Shown: positions 9,563 through 18,802, counted from the first letter of the stretch. The stretch: 64,000 nt of DNA from Hondaea fermentalgiana (GCA_014084085.1 NPFB01000007.1:48050-112049); one strand, 5' to 3'. Made by a program: numbers and translations. Notes: a model not told the origin generated them from the sequence alone.

Positions 9563-12500
9563 ATGGGGGATGCGCGGTTCGTGACGGACTACGCGAAGTC
9601 GTCGCGGTCAACGTGCCGCAAATGCAACGAAAAGATCGAAAAGGGCATCCTGCGGCTCGCCATGATGGTGCAGAGCACGGTCCGCGACGGCAAAGACCCG
9701 CATTGGCACCACTTTGACTGCTTTTTCGCCAAGCCGCGCGGCATTTCGAGTACCGCCATGCTTAAGGGTTTTGGCGGCCTACGCCCTGACGACCAACACA
9801 GGGTCACTGAAGGCATCGAAGGAAAGACAGCATCAAAGGGCACCAAGCGCAAGAGCACTGCTGAGAACTCGCCAAAGAACAAAAAGGCCAAGGCAGCTTC
9901 TACGGAAAAATCCTCATCTGAAGCCGAAGCGGCAGCCCCGAATGCCCCTTTTGCTGCCCAGAGCAAAGCGTTTTGGACCATCAAAGACGAACTCGATGCC
10001 CATGCAAGTCTCGCAGAGCTCAAATCCATGCTCAAACGCAACCGCATCCATACCAAGGGCGGCGAGCGCAAGGATACGCTCGTGCCTCGTGTTGCCAAAC
10101 TGATTCAGTTTGGTGTCCCGCCAAAGTGCTCGGCATGCGAATCGCCCTGGCGCTTGCGCTTCAACGAGGACTCAGGACTTTGGTACTGCGGCTTCCGTCT
10201 TGAATACTCGCGCTGCCCATACACGATTCCGCCGCAAGAGTTGGCCACCGAGCCCTTTTCACTGCCGAAACCCAAAAAGAAAAAGAAGAAGACCACGAAG
10301 AAAAAGCAGCCGCAGCAGAAGAAGAAGAGTGCGGCGGCCACCACAACGACAAAAGCAGTCAAGAACAAGGTGTCAACCAAAAAGGCTCCTGCACATGCTA
10401 ACTCTGCCAGACAGAAGGCTTCAGAACCTACGACGGGCACCAGCACTCGCGTGACGAGGCGATTCACTCGTCTGACCAGGAGCGCTCTCCGAGCACTTGC
10501 CGAAAAGGATGACGAGGAGGAGGAAGAAAAGAAGCAAGAGCAAGAGGAGAACGATGGCGGAGACGAAAATGCCGATACTAATGTCAATGCGGCAGAGGAC
10601 GACGAGAATGAAGATGCAGATGATATGGAAATTGATCAACAAGGACAAGAGGAAGAGGAAGAAGAGGAGGAAAAGGAAGTCGTGGGAACGCCATTCGAGC
10701 AGAGCATTGCGCGTCTCGGTAAAGAGTTCGCCGAGCCCCGCAAGCCAGTGGGCAAGTCCGAGGGCGCGCCGGCGGAAGCGGCATCCACCGAGCCCGCCAA
10801 GATCTTCTCTGGCTACATCTTCTCCCATGCGCGACCGGCCAAGGAATTGGCCAAGAGCGAGCTTGGCGACGTCCGCAAGCTCATCGAAGACAATGGCGGC
10901 ACGTGGAGCGCGCGCGTCACGTCTCAGGTGCACTTTCTCATTGAAGATCCGAAAAAGTACTCTGCCAAGGCCTCCAAAGTCAAGACGGCGCTCAAACACG
11001 ACGTCCACGTCGTGCGCGAGTCGTTCATCAAGCAGAGCATCAGCAACAAGACTCTTCTTGATTCAGGCAAGTTCCGACTTGACGCAAAGAGGCCGTCTGG
11101 AAATCACCCGGACCAGGACGACGATGAAATTGACGCCGAGGAAGAGGAAAAGGAAGTTGTGCCCGAGGGCGCACGAGTCGCCGTACACAAGAGCGCACGC
11201 AAGGCCCTCGGAGACGCCGCTCGCGTCCTCGATTTGGGCGGCGACAACGTCTACCACGCTGTGCTCTCCAAGGCCGACATTGAAAAGAACCAAAACTCGT
11301 TTTACAAGATTCAAGTCGTCTCTTTACATCACGCATACCACGTGTCCTGCGAGTATGGCCGCACAGGGACGAATATTCGCAATAACAAGCTGACGCCGTG
11401 CAGATCTGGCGTCGAGGCCAAGAACGAATTCGAGCGCATCTTTCTCGACAAGACGGGCAACGAGTGGAAGAACCACCGTCACTTTGAGAAGCAGGCAGGC
11501 AAGTTCGAGTTCATTGAGACACGCCTTCTTGATGCCACCGAAGTCGCGCGCGCGCTGGCCGCCAAAAATCCAAGCGCGGCCAGCAAGCACATTGCAGAGT
11601 GCAAACTGCACTCGCGCGTCGTCGATCTCGTCGAGCTCATCTTTGACAAAAAGCTCATGGAGTCCGCGATGATGGAAATGGAAATTGATCTGCAAAAATT
11701 CCCCCTCGGAGCTCTCACTACGCAACACGTTGACAAGGGCTACAAGACCCTTTCTGAGATTGCTGACGTGCTTGGTGAGACGTCTCCACGCGACGCGGCT
11801 CACCGGAAGCAGCAGCTGCTCGCGCTTTCGAACAAATTCTTTCATCTCATTCCGAGCCAGAGCATTTCATTGATCGACTCGGACGAGATGGTGAAGAAGA
11901 AGGTCGAGCTTGTCGATGCCCTGCGCGATATGGAAGTTGCCGCGCGTTTTCTCAGCGATGAAGACGCCGCTGCGCGTTCGACAAGGTCCGAGGCTGAGGA
12001 GAAGTACGACAAGCTCAAGACGCGCCTTGACCCTCTCGAGGTTGACGGCGTGGACTGGAAGCGTCTTGATGAGTGGGTCCAAAACACGAGTCGTAGCAGC
12101 TTGGGGGGGTTTGGTGCCTCGAGAGGAGGACTCAAGCTCGTTGACGCGTACGCGGTGGATCGCGAGGGCGAGGAGGCTCGCTTTGGAAAGAGCTCTGGCC
12201 TTGACAACCACAAGTTGCTCTGGCACGGGAGCCGCACCACGAATTACTGTGGTATCCTTTCGCAGGGTCTGCGCATTGCACCTCCAGAGGCCCCGCGTTC
12301 TGGCTACCGTTTTGGCAAGGGCGTCTACTTTGCGGACCTCATCTCCAAGAGTGCAGCGTATTGCCGTACGGCGGGTTCCTCGGACATGCTCATTATGGCA
12401 TGCGAGGTGGCTCTTGGCACAGAGTACGAGGCGTATCGCGACGAATACATGGAGAAACCGCGCCCGGGTACGAACTCGACGCATGCCATGGGATCCAGAG

Positions 12501-12742
12501 TTCCGGATCCCAAGTGCGATCTCGTTACAGGTGATGGAATCACCATTCCTTCGGGCCCGCCCATCAACAGTGGAGTGCGTAGCTCTTGCAGCGCGAACGA
12601 GTTCATCGTCTATGACATCAGCCAGATCCGCATCCGCTACTTGCTGCGCTTGTCAACGGACAGCAGCAAGTCGGCACCCGCAAAGGGGCCCGTTGTGCTC
12701 CCAACTGGTGAGGATGTCACTCCGAAGCCTGCGCTCGTGTGA
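9563..12742 (+). CDS. PARP1: Poly(ADP-ribose) polymerase, PARP1 type
   Basis: 1059 residues. It is a nuclear DNA-break sensor that uses NAD+ to build poly(ADP-ribose) on itself and on chromatin proteins. Domains in order: one PARP-type zinc finger (Cys18, Cys21, His50, Cys53, followed by GFGGLRPDDQ); a PADR1/third zinc-binding domain (about 130-225, KCSAC, WYCG, RCPY); a Lys-rich then Glu/Asp-rich linker (230-385); BRCT (about 415-500); WGR (about 570-640, with EYGRTGTN in place of WGR); the helical regulatory domain (about 690-830); and the catalytic ART fold. The catalytic His-Tyr-Glu triad is complete: His888 (HGSR), Tyr922 (GKGVYFAD) and Glu1013 (NEFIVYD), with spacing like vertebrate PARP1. 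Animal PARP1 has two N-terminal fingers; only one is seen here. No intron. The first ATG has a CCATGG context. Other repair genes (NTH1, ENDOV) lie downstream. Confidence 0.97.
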   Translation: MGDARFVTDYAKSSRSTCRKCNEKIEKGILRLAMMVQSTVRDGKDPHWHHFDCFFAKPRGISSTAMLKGFGGLRPDDQHRVTEGIEGKTASKGTKRKSTAENSPKNKKAKAASTEKSSSEAEAAAPNAPFAAQSKAFWTIKDELDAHASLAELKSMLKRNRIHTKGGERKDTLVPRVAKLIQFGVPPKCSACESPWRLRFNEDSGLWYCGFRLEYSRCPYTIPPQELATEPFSLPKPKKKKKKTTKKKQPQQKKKSAAATTTTKAVKNKVSTKKAPAHANSARQKASEPTTGTSTRVTRRFTRLTRSALRALAEKDDEEEEEKKQEQEENDGGDENADTNVNAAEDDENEDADDMEIDQQGQEEEEEEEEKEVVGTPFEQSIARLGKEFAEPRKPVGKSEGAPAEAASTEPAKIFSGYIFSHARPAKELAKSELGDVRKLIEDNGGTWSARVTSQVHFLIEDPKKYSAKASKVKTALKHDVHVVRESFIKQSISNKTLLDSGKFRLDAKRPSGNHPDQDDDEIDAEEEEKEVVPEGARVAVHKSARKALGDAARVLDLGGDNVYHAVLSKADIEKNQNSFYKIQVVSLHHAYHVSCEYGRTGTNIRNNKLTPCRSGVEAKNEFERIFLDKTGNEWKNHRHFEKQAGKFEFIETRLLDATEVARALAAKNPSAASKHIAECKLHSRVVDLVELIFDKKLMESAMMEMEIDLQKFPLGALTTQHVDKGYKTLSEIADVLGETSPRDAAHRKQQLLALSNKFFHLIPSQSISLIDSDEMVKKKVELVDALRDMEVAARFLSDEDAAARSTRSEAEEKYDKLKTRLDPLEVDGVDWKRLDEWVQNTSRSSLGGFGASRGGLKLVDAYAVDREGEEARFGKSSGLDNHKLLWHGSRTTNYCGILSQGLRIAPPEAPRSGYRFGKGVYFADLISKSAAYCRTAGSSDMLIMACEVALGTEYEAYRDEYMEKPRPGTNSTHAMGSRVPDPKCDLVTGDGITIPSGPPINSGVRSSCSANEFIVYDISQIRIRYLLRLSTDSSKSAPAKGPVVLPTGEDVTPKPALV

Positions 12743-13437
12743 GCCCGTCCCCCTACGCGTGAAAAATGTAAAAGAGACAACGATTTATGATGTGATATCA
12801 AGCTATGGCCATTATTATTCTCCAGCGCTGCGCGTGGTCGTGAGAACACAGACATTCTTGCTCGGCCTACCAGACAAGCCGGGGCTAGGGCCTCCGACTC
12901 GGTCAGACGCTGGCCATGGCCAAACGAACTTTCCTTGCTCTCTGGGAACTGGTTTGCGCACGTCACTAGTGGAAGAACGGATCACCATGACTGCAATGCA
13001 CCGTCCCGGCCATCCGTTTGGGAACTCGTACTACAGTGTCCAGCATCGGTCGACGTTGCTGCAACGAGCCGTAGGATCTCTGCCTACCCCATGTGGCTGG
13101 AACGAAGGGGTTCCTTCTGCCTAAGCAAGGGATGCGCAAATTGCGGAGCACACTTTGCGCTTCGCCTCTTACGGACGAGATTGGAATAAAAGCTGCAGCT
13201 GCCTGCTTGCTTGCTGGCTTTTCCACGAGCGAGCGACGCGCAAACCCGTATCTGCAAGCAAGCAAGCAAGCAAGCTGACAAACAAGCAAGCGAAGAAGCG
13301 GAGCAGCAGCAGCAGCAGCAGCAGCAGTGGCGGTAAGTCCGCCGCCGTCGGCCTCAGCGGACCCAGCAGGAGCGAAGAGGAGCAGCCAAGAAGCCGGGAG
13401 CACACGCTCGTTCAATCAGGTATCAACGCACCATACC
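12743..13437. other. Spacer with GCAAG repeat, CAG tract and candidate leader intron
   Basis: No protein-like frame. It contains a GCAAG tetranucleotide repeat (13253-13292) and a CAG triplet run (13302-13327). A GTAAGT donor at 13333 and a TTCAATCAG acceptor ending at 13419 could bound an 87-bp intron in the leader of the next gene. Confidence 0.45.
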
Positions 13438-14085
13438 ATGTGGCAAGCCGTCTGGGCCGTGGAGAAGATGCCCGCGCTGCCCGTGCGCAGCGCGCTCTAC
13501 TTGCGCACGGAACGCAAGCGCGCAGAGTACGGAGAGAAAGGCGAGAACTCCGTGTACGCTGACGCGCACAGAATCCGGCTACGTGTGAGTGAGGAGCTCA
13601 TGGACGAAGTAGACCACGAAGTTGTTCACACCGAGTTCGTGCGCGCCCTCTTTTCAAGTTGGGTCTTTGCGCCCGAGCGTATGCTCCTCGGACTTGTACG
13701 AAGAATCACCTCTTATGATATTCCCGATGCTACGGTCAAAGACATTCGTGCTTGCGACTTTGACGACTACCCTGCAGACAAGGAAACCTACGATTTTGAC
13801 CATGATGGTGTGGCCATGTTCAGGCTGATGGAGCGCAACGATAGCCCCAAAGAGTGTGAGTCGCTCTTTTCGTGGAACCCCAAGTCTCTGGGACTCACTT
13901 GGTTTGCCACAGCCCGTCGCCCAGATGGGTACGACCTGTACTTTGGCAGCGGTATCGAAGTCACTGATGCTTTCTACTTCAACCTCGCAAAGCAGTTCCA
14001 TATTTGTTATGCCCGGCTGCTTCTCGCGGGGGCCGCGGCACAGATTCAGCATGACCATCCCGCGATCACCATTTTGGACGACTAG
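13438..14085 (+). CDS. Small conserved-looking protein, family not certain
   Basis: 215 residues from the first ATG (13438). The frame is open upstream but has no ATG there. The sequence is globular: an acidic N-terminal half with FVRALFSSWVF near residue 65, then a central FRLMERNDSP stretch. The C-terminal part has the pattern T-F-A-T-A-R-x-x-D-G-Y-D-L-Y-F followed by an aromatic FHICYARLLL helix. The pattern, with a short beta-rich core and a terminal amphipathic helix, loosely resembles DUF2867-like or SRPBCC-like small proteins. I cannot support a firm assignment, and no signal peptide or membrane segment is seen. An AATAAA lies 32 bp after the stop. Confidence 0.75.
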   Translation: MWQAVWAVEKMPALPVRSALYLRTERKRAEYGEKGENSVYADAHRIRLRVSEELMDEVDHEVVHTEFVRALFSSWVFAPERMLLGLVRRITSYDIPDATVKDIRACDFDDYPADKETYDFDHDGVAMFRLMERNDSPKECESLFSWNPKSLGLTWFATARRPDGYDLYFGSGIEVTDAFYFNLAKQFHICYARLLLAGAAAQIQHDHPAITILDD

Positions 14086-14753
14086 AATAATAGATTAACG
14101 TAGTTGAAACTTTGCAAATAAAGAAATGGATTAGGCCTTCTTCAACCCATGGGACGATACGAATGTTCAAGTCTGCTGCTTGCTTGATTGATTGATTGCT
14201 TGTACGAAAACACAGTAAAGATATGCAGCATGTAGCAATTATCCTTCGTTATTGTCAATCTTCGTGTTGAGATGATGATGAACGCTGGGCAGAGAAATAC
14301 AAAGTAGGCCTAGCTTGACCTAGAGATTCTCTGCTCGTAGAGATCCTCTGGTCCCTGATCCAGGGAACTTTCTAGTCGCATGTACAGGGCGCGAATGCTG
14401 GCGCTCATCCTGCAGCGTCGTGCGGCTGTAGTCAGACATCGTCGGGCTTTACGCTCCAGTGACAAAGCGCACATAGCAATTCAGGCATGCCAAAGGGGTC
14501 TAGCGACGCCATGTCGAGAGAAAAGAAGACTTCAACGATCGTTCGGTCCGGCTCATGCAAGCATGGTCCGCGCATTTTGAGATTGACGACACACGTTGGA
14601 CATGCACCACGGCAAGTGCCACCAAATGAGTGCCTTCGAGTGAGAGTGCCATAGCGAAGAAAGAAAAGAGAAAGAAAGCGCGGGATCGTCGTTTGGTTGT
14701 GAGATCAACTGTCTGTGACTCGTTGTCAAGCACACCAAAAAGTCAACATTCTC
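14086..14753. other. Spacer upstream of NTH1
   Basis: Non-coding. An AATAAA polyadenylation hexamer is at 14117-14122. The remainder is mixed sequence with a short TTGATTGATTGCTTG run near 14180-14200. No RNA gene was recognised. Confidence 0.5.
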
Positions 14754-16037
14754 ATGCTTGGAGGCGCGCGGCGCGCGGCCCGGTCGGCGACCTCGGCGGC
14801 CAGGCTTAGCGGCGCCGGCGTCGGAGGCACCGGCAGCTGCGGAAGCACCGGCAGCGGGCGCCGCGGCGTTCTCGAGTTGTTTGGACGCGGCGAGAACGAC
14901 AGCATGGCAGTCACGCGCGCCAAACGCAAAGCAAGTGCGGCCAACCTTTGCGTGAGCGCTGGGAGCCCAAGAAGCGCTAGCGTGGCGAGCAGCGAGGCCG
15001 TGAGCGGAACGCAGGACGCGGCAGCGACTCGCGATCCGCCAGACGAAGAAGAAAGGGTCTATGATCCGGCAACGCCCTCCGGGGGCGCGCGAACGCGGCG
15101 AAAGCATCAAAAACCTCTTGCGGCTGCCAATGTGGCTCCATCCGTGGAGGTGGCCGAAGACGTGCTTCGCAAGCATGCCATTCCCGACCCTCATGCCATC
15201 GAGAGGCAGCAGGCTCTTCTTTTGCGGCGCGAGAGACTCTTCAAGTCGAAAATGGCCGAAATCATTAGTAAATTCAATGGACCCCCCGCCACTTGGGAAA
15301 AGGAACTCGAGCTCATCAAGGAGATTCGTGCGGGGAGAACCGCTCCTGTCGATGCCATGGGGGCAGAGGCTTGCGCTATTGACGATGAAGAAAAGGCATT
15401 TCACACACTTATAGCCCTCATGCTCTCGAGCCAAACGAGAGACCAGTCCGTTTTTGCCGCAATGCAAAAGCTAAAGGAGCATGGTCTCACCGTTGATAAC
15501 GTAGCAAACACGGACCAAGCCACCTTGACAAAACTCATTCGGAATGTTGGCTTTCGTAATCAAAAGGCGACCTTTATCAAGCTTGCTGCGGAGAAGCTTC
15601 GCGACGAGTACGACGGCAAGGTCCCTCGCAAAGTGGATGAAATAATGTCCTTCAAAGGCGTCGGCCCCAAGATGGCCTACCTCGTCCTGAACATCGCATT
15701 CAATGACACTACACAGGGCATTGGTGTTGACACGCACATGCACCGCATCTTCAACGTTCTAGGTTGGGCAGAATCGCGATCTCCAGAGGAGACGAGAATA
15801 CAGCTGGAGCACTGGCTCCCTAAAGAGCATTGGGCCACGATCAACTTGCTCGTCGTAGGTCTTGGACAAATGGTTCAACAGCCCAAACGCAGCCAAACTT
15901 TTGAGCATCTCAGTACGATGAGTGCCGAGCGCCAAGAAGAGGCGCTTACGTTTCTCCGGCGAATCGGGCTGAAAGACAAAAGCTCGCGCTCGGTCAAGTC
16001 TGAAGAAAAGTCATCGCAGGATAAGGAGTCAATGTAG
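14754..16037 (+). CDS. NTHL1: Endonuclease III homologue (DNA glycosylase/AP lyase)
   Basis: 427 residues from the ATG at 14754. A bifunctional DNA glycosylase/AP lyase of base-excision repair, removing oxidised pyrimidines. The HhH-GPD domain covers about 215-415. Its hairpin FKGVGPKMAY contains the catalytic Lys306, and GVDTHMHR holds Asp326; this resembles eukaryotic NTH1 (GPKMA) more than bacterial Nth. The C-terminal Cys-x6-Cys-x2-Cys-x5-Cys iron-sulphur loop is missing: after GLGQMVQQ no cysteine remains. The N-terminus is Arg/Ala/Ser-rich without acidic residues (MLGGARRAARSATSAARL), which fits a mitochondrial presequence. A second ATG at 14904 before a basic KRK patch could give a nuclear form; both points are inference. 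It converges with ENDOV, 174 bp between stops. Confidence 0.93.
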   Translation: MLGGARRAARSATSAARLSGAGVGGTGSCGSTGSGRRGVLELFGRGENDSMAVTRAKRKASAANLCVSAGSPRSASVASSEAVSGTQDAAATRDPPDEEERVYDPATPSGGARTRRKHQKPLAAANVAPSVEVAEDVLRKHAIPDPHAIERQQALLLRRERLFKSKMAEIISKFNGPPATWEKELELIKEIRAGRTAPVDAMGAEACAIDDEEKAFHTLIALMLSSQTRDQSVFAAMQKLKEHGLTVDNVANTDQATLTKLIRNVGFRNQKATFIKLAAEKLRDEYDGKVPRKVDEIMSFKGVGPKMAYLVLNIAFNDTTQGIGVDTHMHRIFNVLGWAESRSPEETRIQLEHWLPKEHWATINLLVVGLGQMVQQPKRSQTFEHLSTMSAERQEEALTFLRRIGLKDKSSRSVKSEEKSSQDKESM

Positions 16038-16211
16038 AGAGAGGGTGCTCCTGAACAAAAAACATAAAATCCAATGTTTGTCATGGTCACGTTCAATCTT
16101 TTTTCGTTTTTGAGGACAGCAGAGGGAGAGAGGATTCGTAATTTTCTTTTGGGGGGGGGAGGAGAGGAAGAAGTGCTGCAAAGACCCCGAGGGAGCCTGA
16201 GGGAGGTTGTT

Positions 16212-17129
16212 TTAGGGCATTTGCACGTCGTGGTTGCGGAGCCATTCGCGACTTCGAAGATCTGCCTGGCGCACAGGTTCGGGAATGCGATAGGCGGAAC
16301 AGCGCCGGACAACTTCAAGTGCAGTCTCGAGGCTGACCCTGTGGCCCTGTGAAACAAAGATGGGCTTCGATAAGGAAGCCAGCGGCAGGACAGCGCAGCC
16401 CCAGCAACGTTTCGAGGCGCCCACTAAACGCGTCGCAGTAAAACCCGAAGCGGCACGAGGCGTCGCTGCCAGCTGCGCCGCCATGACATCCTTTGTGATT
16501 CCGTCAACATGCAAAAATGTCTTGGCGACCCCAACGGTGCGCACGTCGAGTTCCACGCCTAAGTGACTTGCGAGCCCAAAGCCTTCGGGATGCATGATTC
16601 CATTTCCATCGACCAATACGACTTCCGGCAAGCGCAAATTTTGCTCATCTGGCCGTTTTTCCGCAATGCGGGCCTCAAGACGCTGCCAAAGTGCCTTGAG
16701 GAACTTGACCTCGCGAAATGCCAGAAACCCTGCCACGTACGGCTCGTCCATTGTCACCAAGGCAAAGTCTTCGTACACCACTTTGAGCTCTTGCGCTGGA
16801 GAGTCGCTATTCGAGGAATGAAGAACCACGAGACTTGCGCAAGCCTGGTCAGTACCCTTGACAAAACTCACGTCCACGCCACCAAAGTATGTCCACGACG
16901 CCATGGCATCTCCGTCGTTGTTGTCGTCCTTGAGAGAAAGTCGTGCTCGCAGGGCCTGCTGCTCGTACCGCCAGCCATCGAGCTTGGCAGCCAGCTCCGC
17001 GTCTTCCCCGCCGCTCTTTGTTGCTTCATGCGTTTGATCGTTAGTCGCAACTTCGGCGCCCTCGTGCCCGTCGGCGCTTGCGGTGGCTGTCGCCATGGCG
17101 CTCGTCGTGTTGGAGCCCGCCATCGACAT
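16212..17129 (-). CDS. ENDOV: Endonuclease V (deoxyinosine/inosine nuclease)
   Basis: 305 residues from the ATG at 17129 (a second ATG is two codons later). Family members cut DNA or RNA next to inosine. Motifs of the Nfi/ENDOV fold are all present: GGVDVSF (catalytic Asp), PYVAGFLAFRE (Glu), VLVDGNGIMHPEGFGLASH (Asp and substrate pocket) and SQGHRVSLETA (His). The first 45 or so residues are Thr/Ser/Glu-rich and not conserved. A loop insertion near residue 70 is rich in Asp/Asn. The start codon is only 11 bp downstream of the stop codon of the sulfotransferase on the same strand, so the promoter would have to lie inside that gene, or the two share a transcript. Confidence 0.95.
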   Translation of the reverse strand: MSMAGSNTTSAMATATASADGHEGAEVATNDQTHEATKSGGEDAELAAKLDGWRYEQQALRARLSLKDDNNDGDAMASWTYFGGVDVSFVKGTDQACASLVVLHSSNSDSPAQELKVVYEDFALVTMDEPYVAGFLAFREVKFLKALWQRLEARIAEKRPDEQNLRLPEVVLVDGNGIMHPEGFGLASHLGVELDVRTVGVAKTFLHVDGITKDVMAAQLAATPRAASGFTATRLVGASKRCWGCAVLPLASLSKPIFVSQGHRVSLETALEVVRRCSAYRIPEPVRQADLRSREWLRNHDVQMP

Positions 17130-17140
17130 TCTTTCTGCGA

Positions 17141-18802
17141 TCAGGTGCTGCAAAAGGCTTCGTCTTCAGCCGCGAGGGGCGCGAAGTCAAGCGGCGGAAG
17201 ATGGCGCGCGTACCTGCGCCAGCGACCGGTCGACTTGCTGTACAGTGCTTGCGAGACTTGCGCGCGGCTGAGGGTTTGCGGGGTACGCGTCGAGGTTTCG
17301 TGTCGCAGAACGTCCTCGTTCCACTCCAGTTCGAGGTACGTGAGCACATTGCCGAGGACCCGACGCGGATCGCGCACGAGGTCTTCGTACGAGACGTCGA
17401 GCCAGTGGTGGCCCAGCGAGGACCAGAGATCCATCGTGTGAGCAAATCTTTCGATGCGCTGCGCACACCAATCCTCATGCAGGGCATGGTAACCGTAAAT
17501 GCCATGAAAGGACGCCATAAACTGTGAAACGAGGACATCCCTTGGGTCACGGCGCATGACGAGAATTTTCACGTCCGGGTAATATGCGTGCATCATAGGA
17601 ATGTGTCGCCAATTCAGAGGCAGCTTGTCCGTGAGGTAGCGCGGCATCCGCGTCGATCGCGCAGCGTCTTCCCCCGCTTGGTCAAAATAAAGTTCCGAAA
17701 TGGCCTCCAGGTACAAGGCCGGAGATGAAGCATCTTCGATCGTGGAATTGACATCCAGCACGCACGATGACATGTTGAGCTCAAAGCCATCAGAACATTC
17801 TGCTTTGGGCGCCGCCAAAGTGTCAAACAACATTGTTTCGCCGAGACCATGGATTTCTGGATGCATGCTCAGCATCTGCTCAAGGAGGGTGCTGCCGCTG
17901 CGCTCGAGGCCAACAATAAAGAGAGGTTTGCCAAGGGGGCGAGGCGGAAGAAGTGGCGATGCCATACGAGGTTGACCACTGAATCCAAGACGACGCATGG
18001 TGTTGGTGGCTCCACGGAGATATGCGCGAGCGAGCAAGTCTCGCCGCGCCGCTTCATCACGTTCCTTGGCTTGTTCGCGTCGGATTGTATTGGCACGACT
18101 TGCATGCGACCATGCCAAGTCGTAACTGGAAAGGCGATTCGACAGTCCTGAGAGCAAGTATTCAACGTCCGAGACGTGCTCAGCGTCTGGGGCATCGACC
18201 TCGATCTCCCCGCGTTGACGAACCCACGCAGACAGTCGCTCGTAGATGGTCTCAGTCGTCTCGAGCTCTGCAATCGCTGCTGCTTCGGCCCAGCGAAGGA
18301 TGATACGCGCCGAAAGCCTAACTTGACTCGTATCTTTTGCAACGACGTTCGCTTTGACGCGCGAGTTCAAGATTTGGAAAATGCGTTCGTATGCGGCGCA
18401 TGCAGCTAGAGACTGCGTGTACTCCTCGAGGAAATGCGTTGGGTCTAGCATGTACGCAATCTTGAAAGCTTCCATGGCTTGCGTTGGTTTTCCCTCGCGG
18501 TCTGTGAGCCCGTACAGAGAACGGGCCCTGCCCAGCGTCGCCCAGGCTTTGGCGTTCTCCGTCGCCGCATTTGCACATCGCTCCGCCAGCCTTAGTTCAT
18601 CTTTGGAGATGCCGTCGTGCAACTCATGTACCTCGAGGCGCAACTCTAACGCCGCGCACAACGCCGCAGCAGGTGGGTCCGGGCCAAGGTCCTGACTTGA
18701 TACTTTGTTGGCAACCGTCGCGCCTGCTGCGAACATCGCAAACACCGCCACCAGAGCTGCCACAACGCTTGTTGTTTGCGCTGCGCGCCTGGGAAATGTC
18801 AT
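17141..18802 (-). CDS. TPR-containing sulfotransferase, type II membrane protein
   Basis: 553 residues. An N-terminal hydrophobic segment (about 11-32) after a short basic start suggests a Golgi type II anchor. Residues about 60-260 are Ala/Leu/Glu-rich helical repeats of TPR type (AWATLGRARSLYGL, AFKIAYMLDP). The sulfotransferase domain starts at about 290 with the PAPS 5'-phosphosulfate loop PLFIVGLERSGSTLLEQ. The 3'-phosphate motif is VMRRDPRDVLVSQF, and a late WRRYARHL block is present. The TPR-plus-sulfotransferase order is common in bacterial and protist proteins related to protein-tyrosine or carbohydrate sulfotransferases; the acceptor substrate cannot be told. Thraustochytrids secrete sulfated matrix polysaccharide, so a role there is plausible but unproven. 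ATG at 18802. Confidence 0.92.
   Translation of the reverse strand: MTFPRRAAQTTSVVAALVAVFAMFAAGATVANKVSSQDLGPDPPAAALCAALELRLEVHELHDGISKDELRLAERCANAATENAKAWATLGRARSLYGLTDREGKPTQAMEAFKIAYMLDPTHFLEEYTQSLAACAAYERIFQILNSRVKANVVAKDTSQVRLSARIILRWAEAAAIAELETTETIYERLSAWVRQRGEIEVDAPDAEHVSDVEYLLSGLSNRLSSYDLAWSHASRANTIRREQAKERDEAARRDLLARAYLRGATNTMRRLGFSGQPRMASPLLPPRPLGKPLFIVGLERSGSTLLEQMLSMHPEIHGLGETMLFDTLAAPKAECSDGFELNMSSCVLDVNSTIEDASSPALYLEAISELYFDQAGEDAARSTRMPRYLTDKLPLNWRHIPMMHAYYPDVKILVMRRDPRDVLVSQFMASFHGIYGYHALHEDWCAQRIERFAHTMDLWSSLGHHWLDVSYEDLVRDPRRVLGNVLTYLELEWNEDVLRHETSTRTPQTLSRAQVSQALYSKSTGRWRRYARHLPPLDFAPLAAEDEAFCST

Noticed and set aside
13251..13327. Possible CRISPR-like or structured repeat (GCAAG and CAG runs)
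   Set aside because: Simple eukaryotic microsatellites without spacers.
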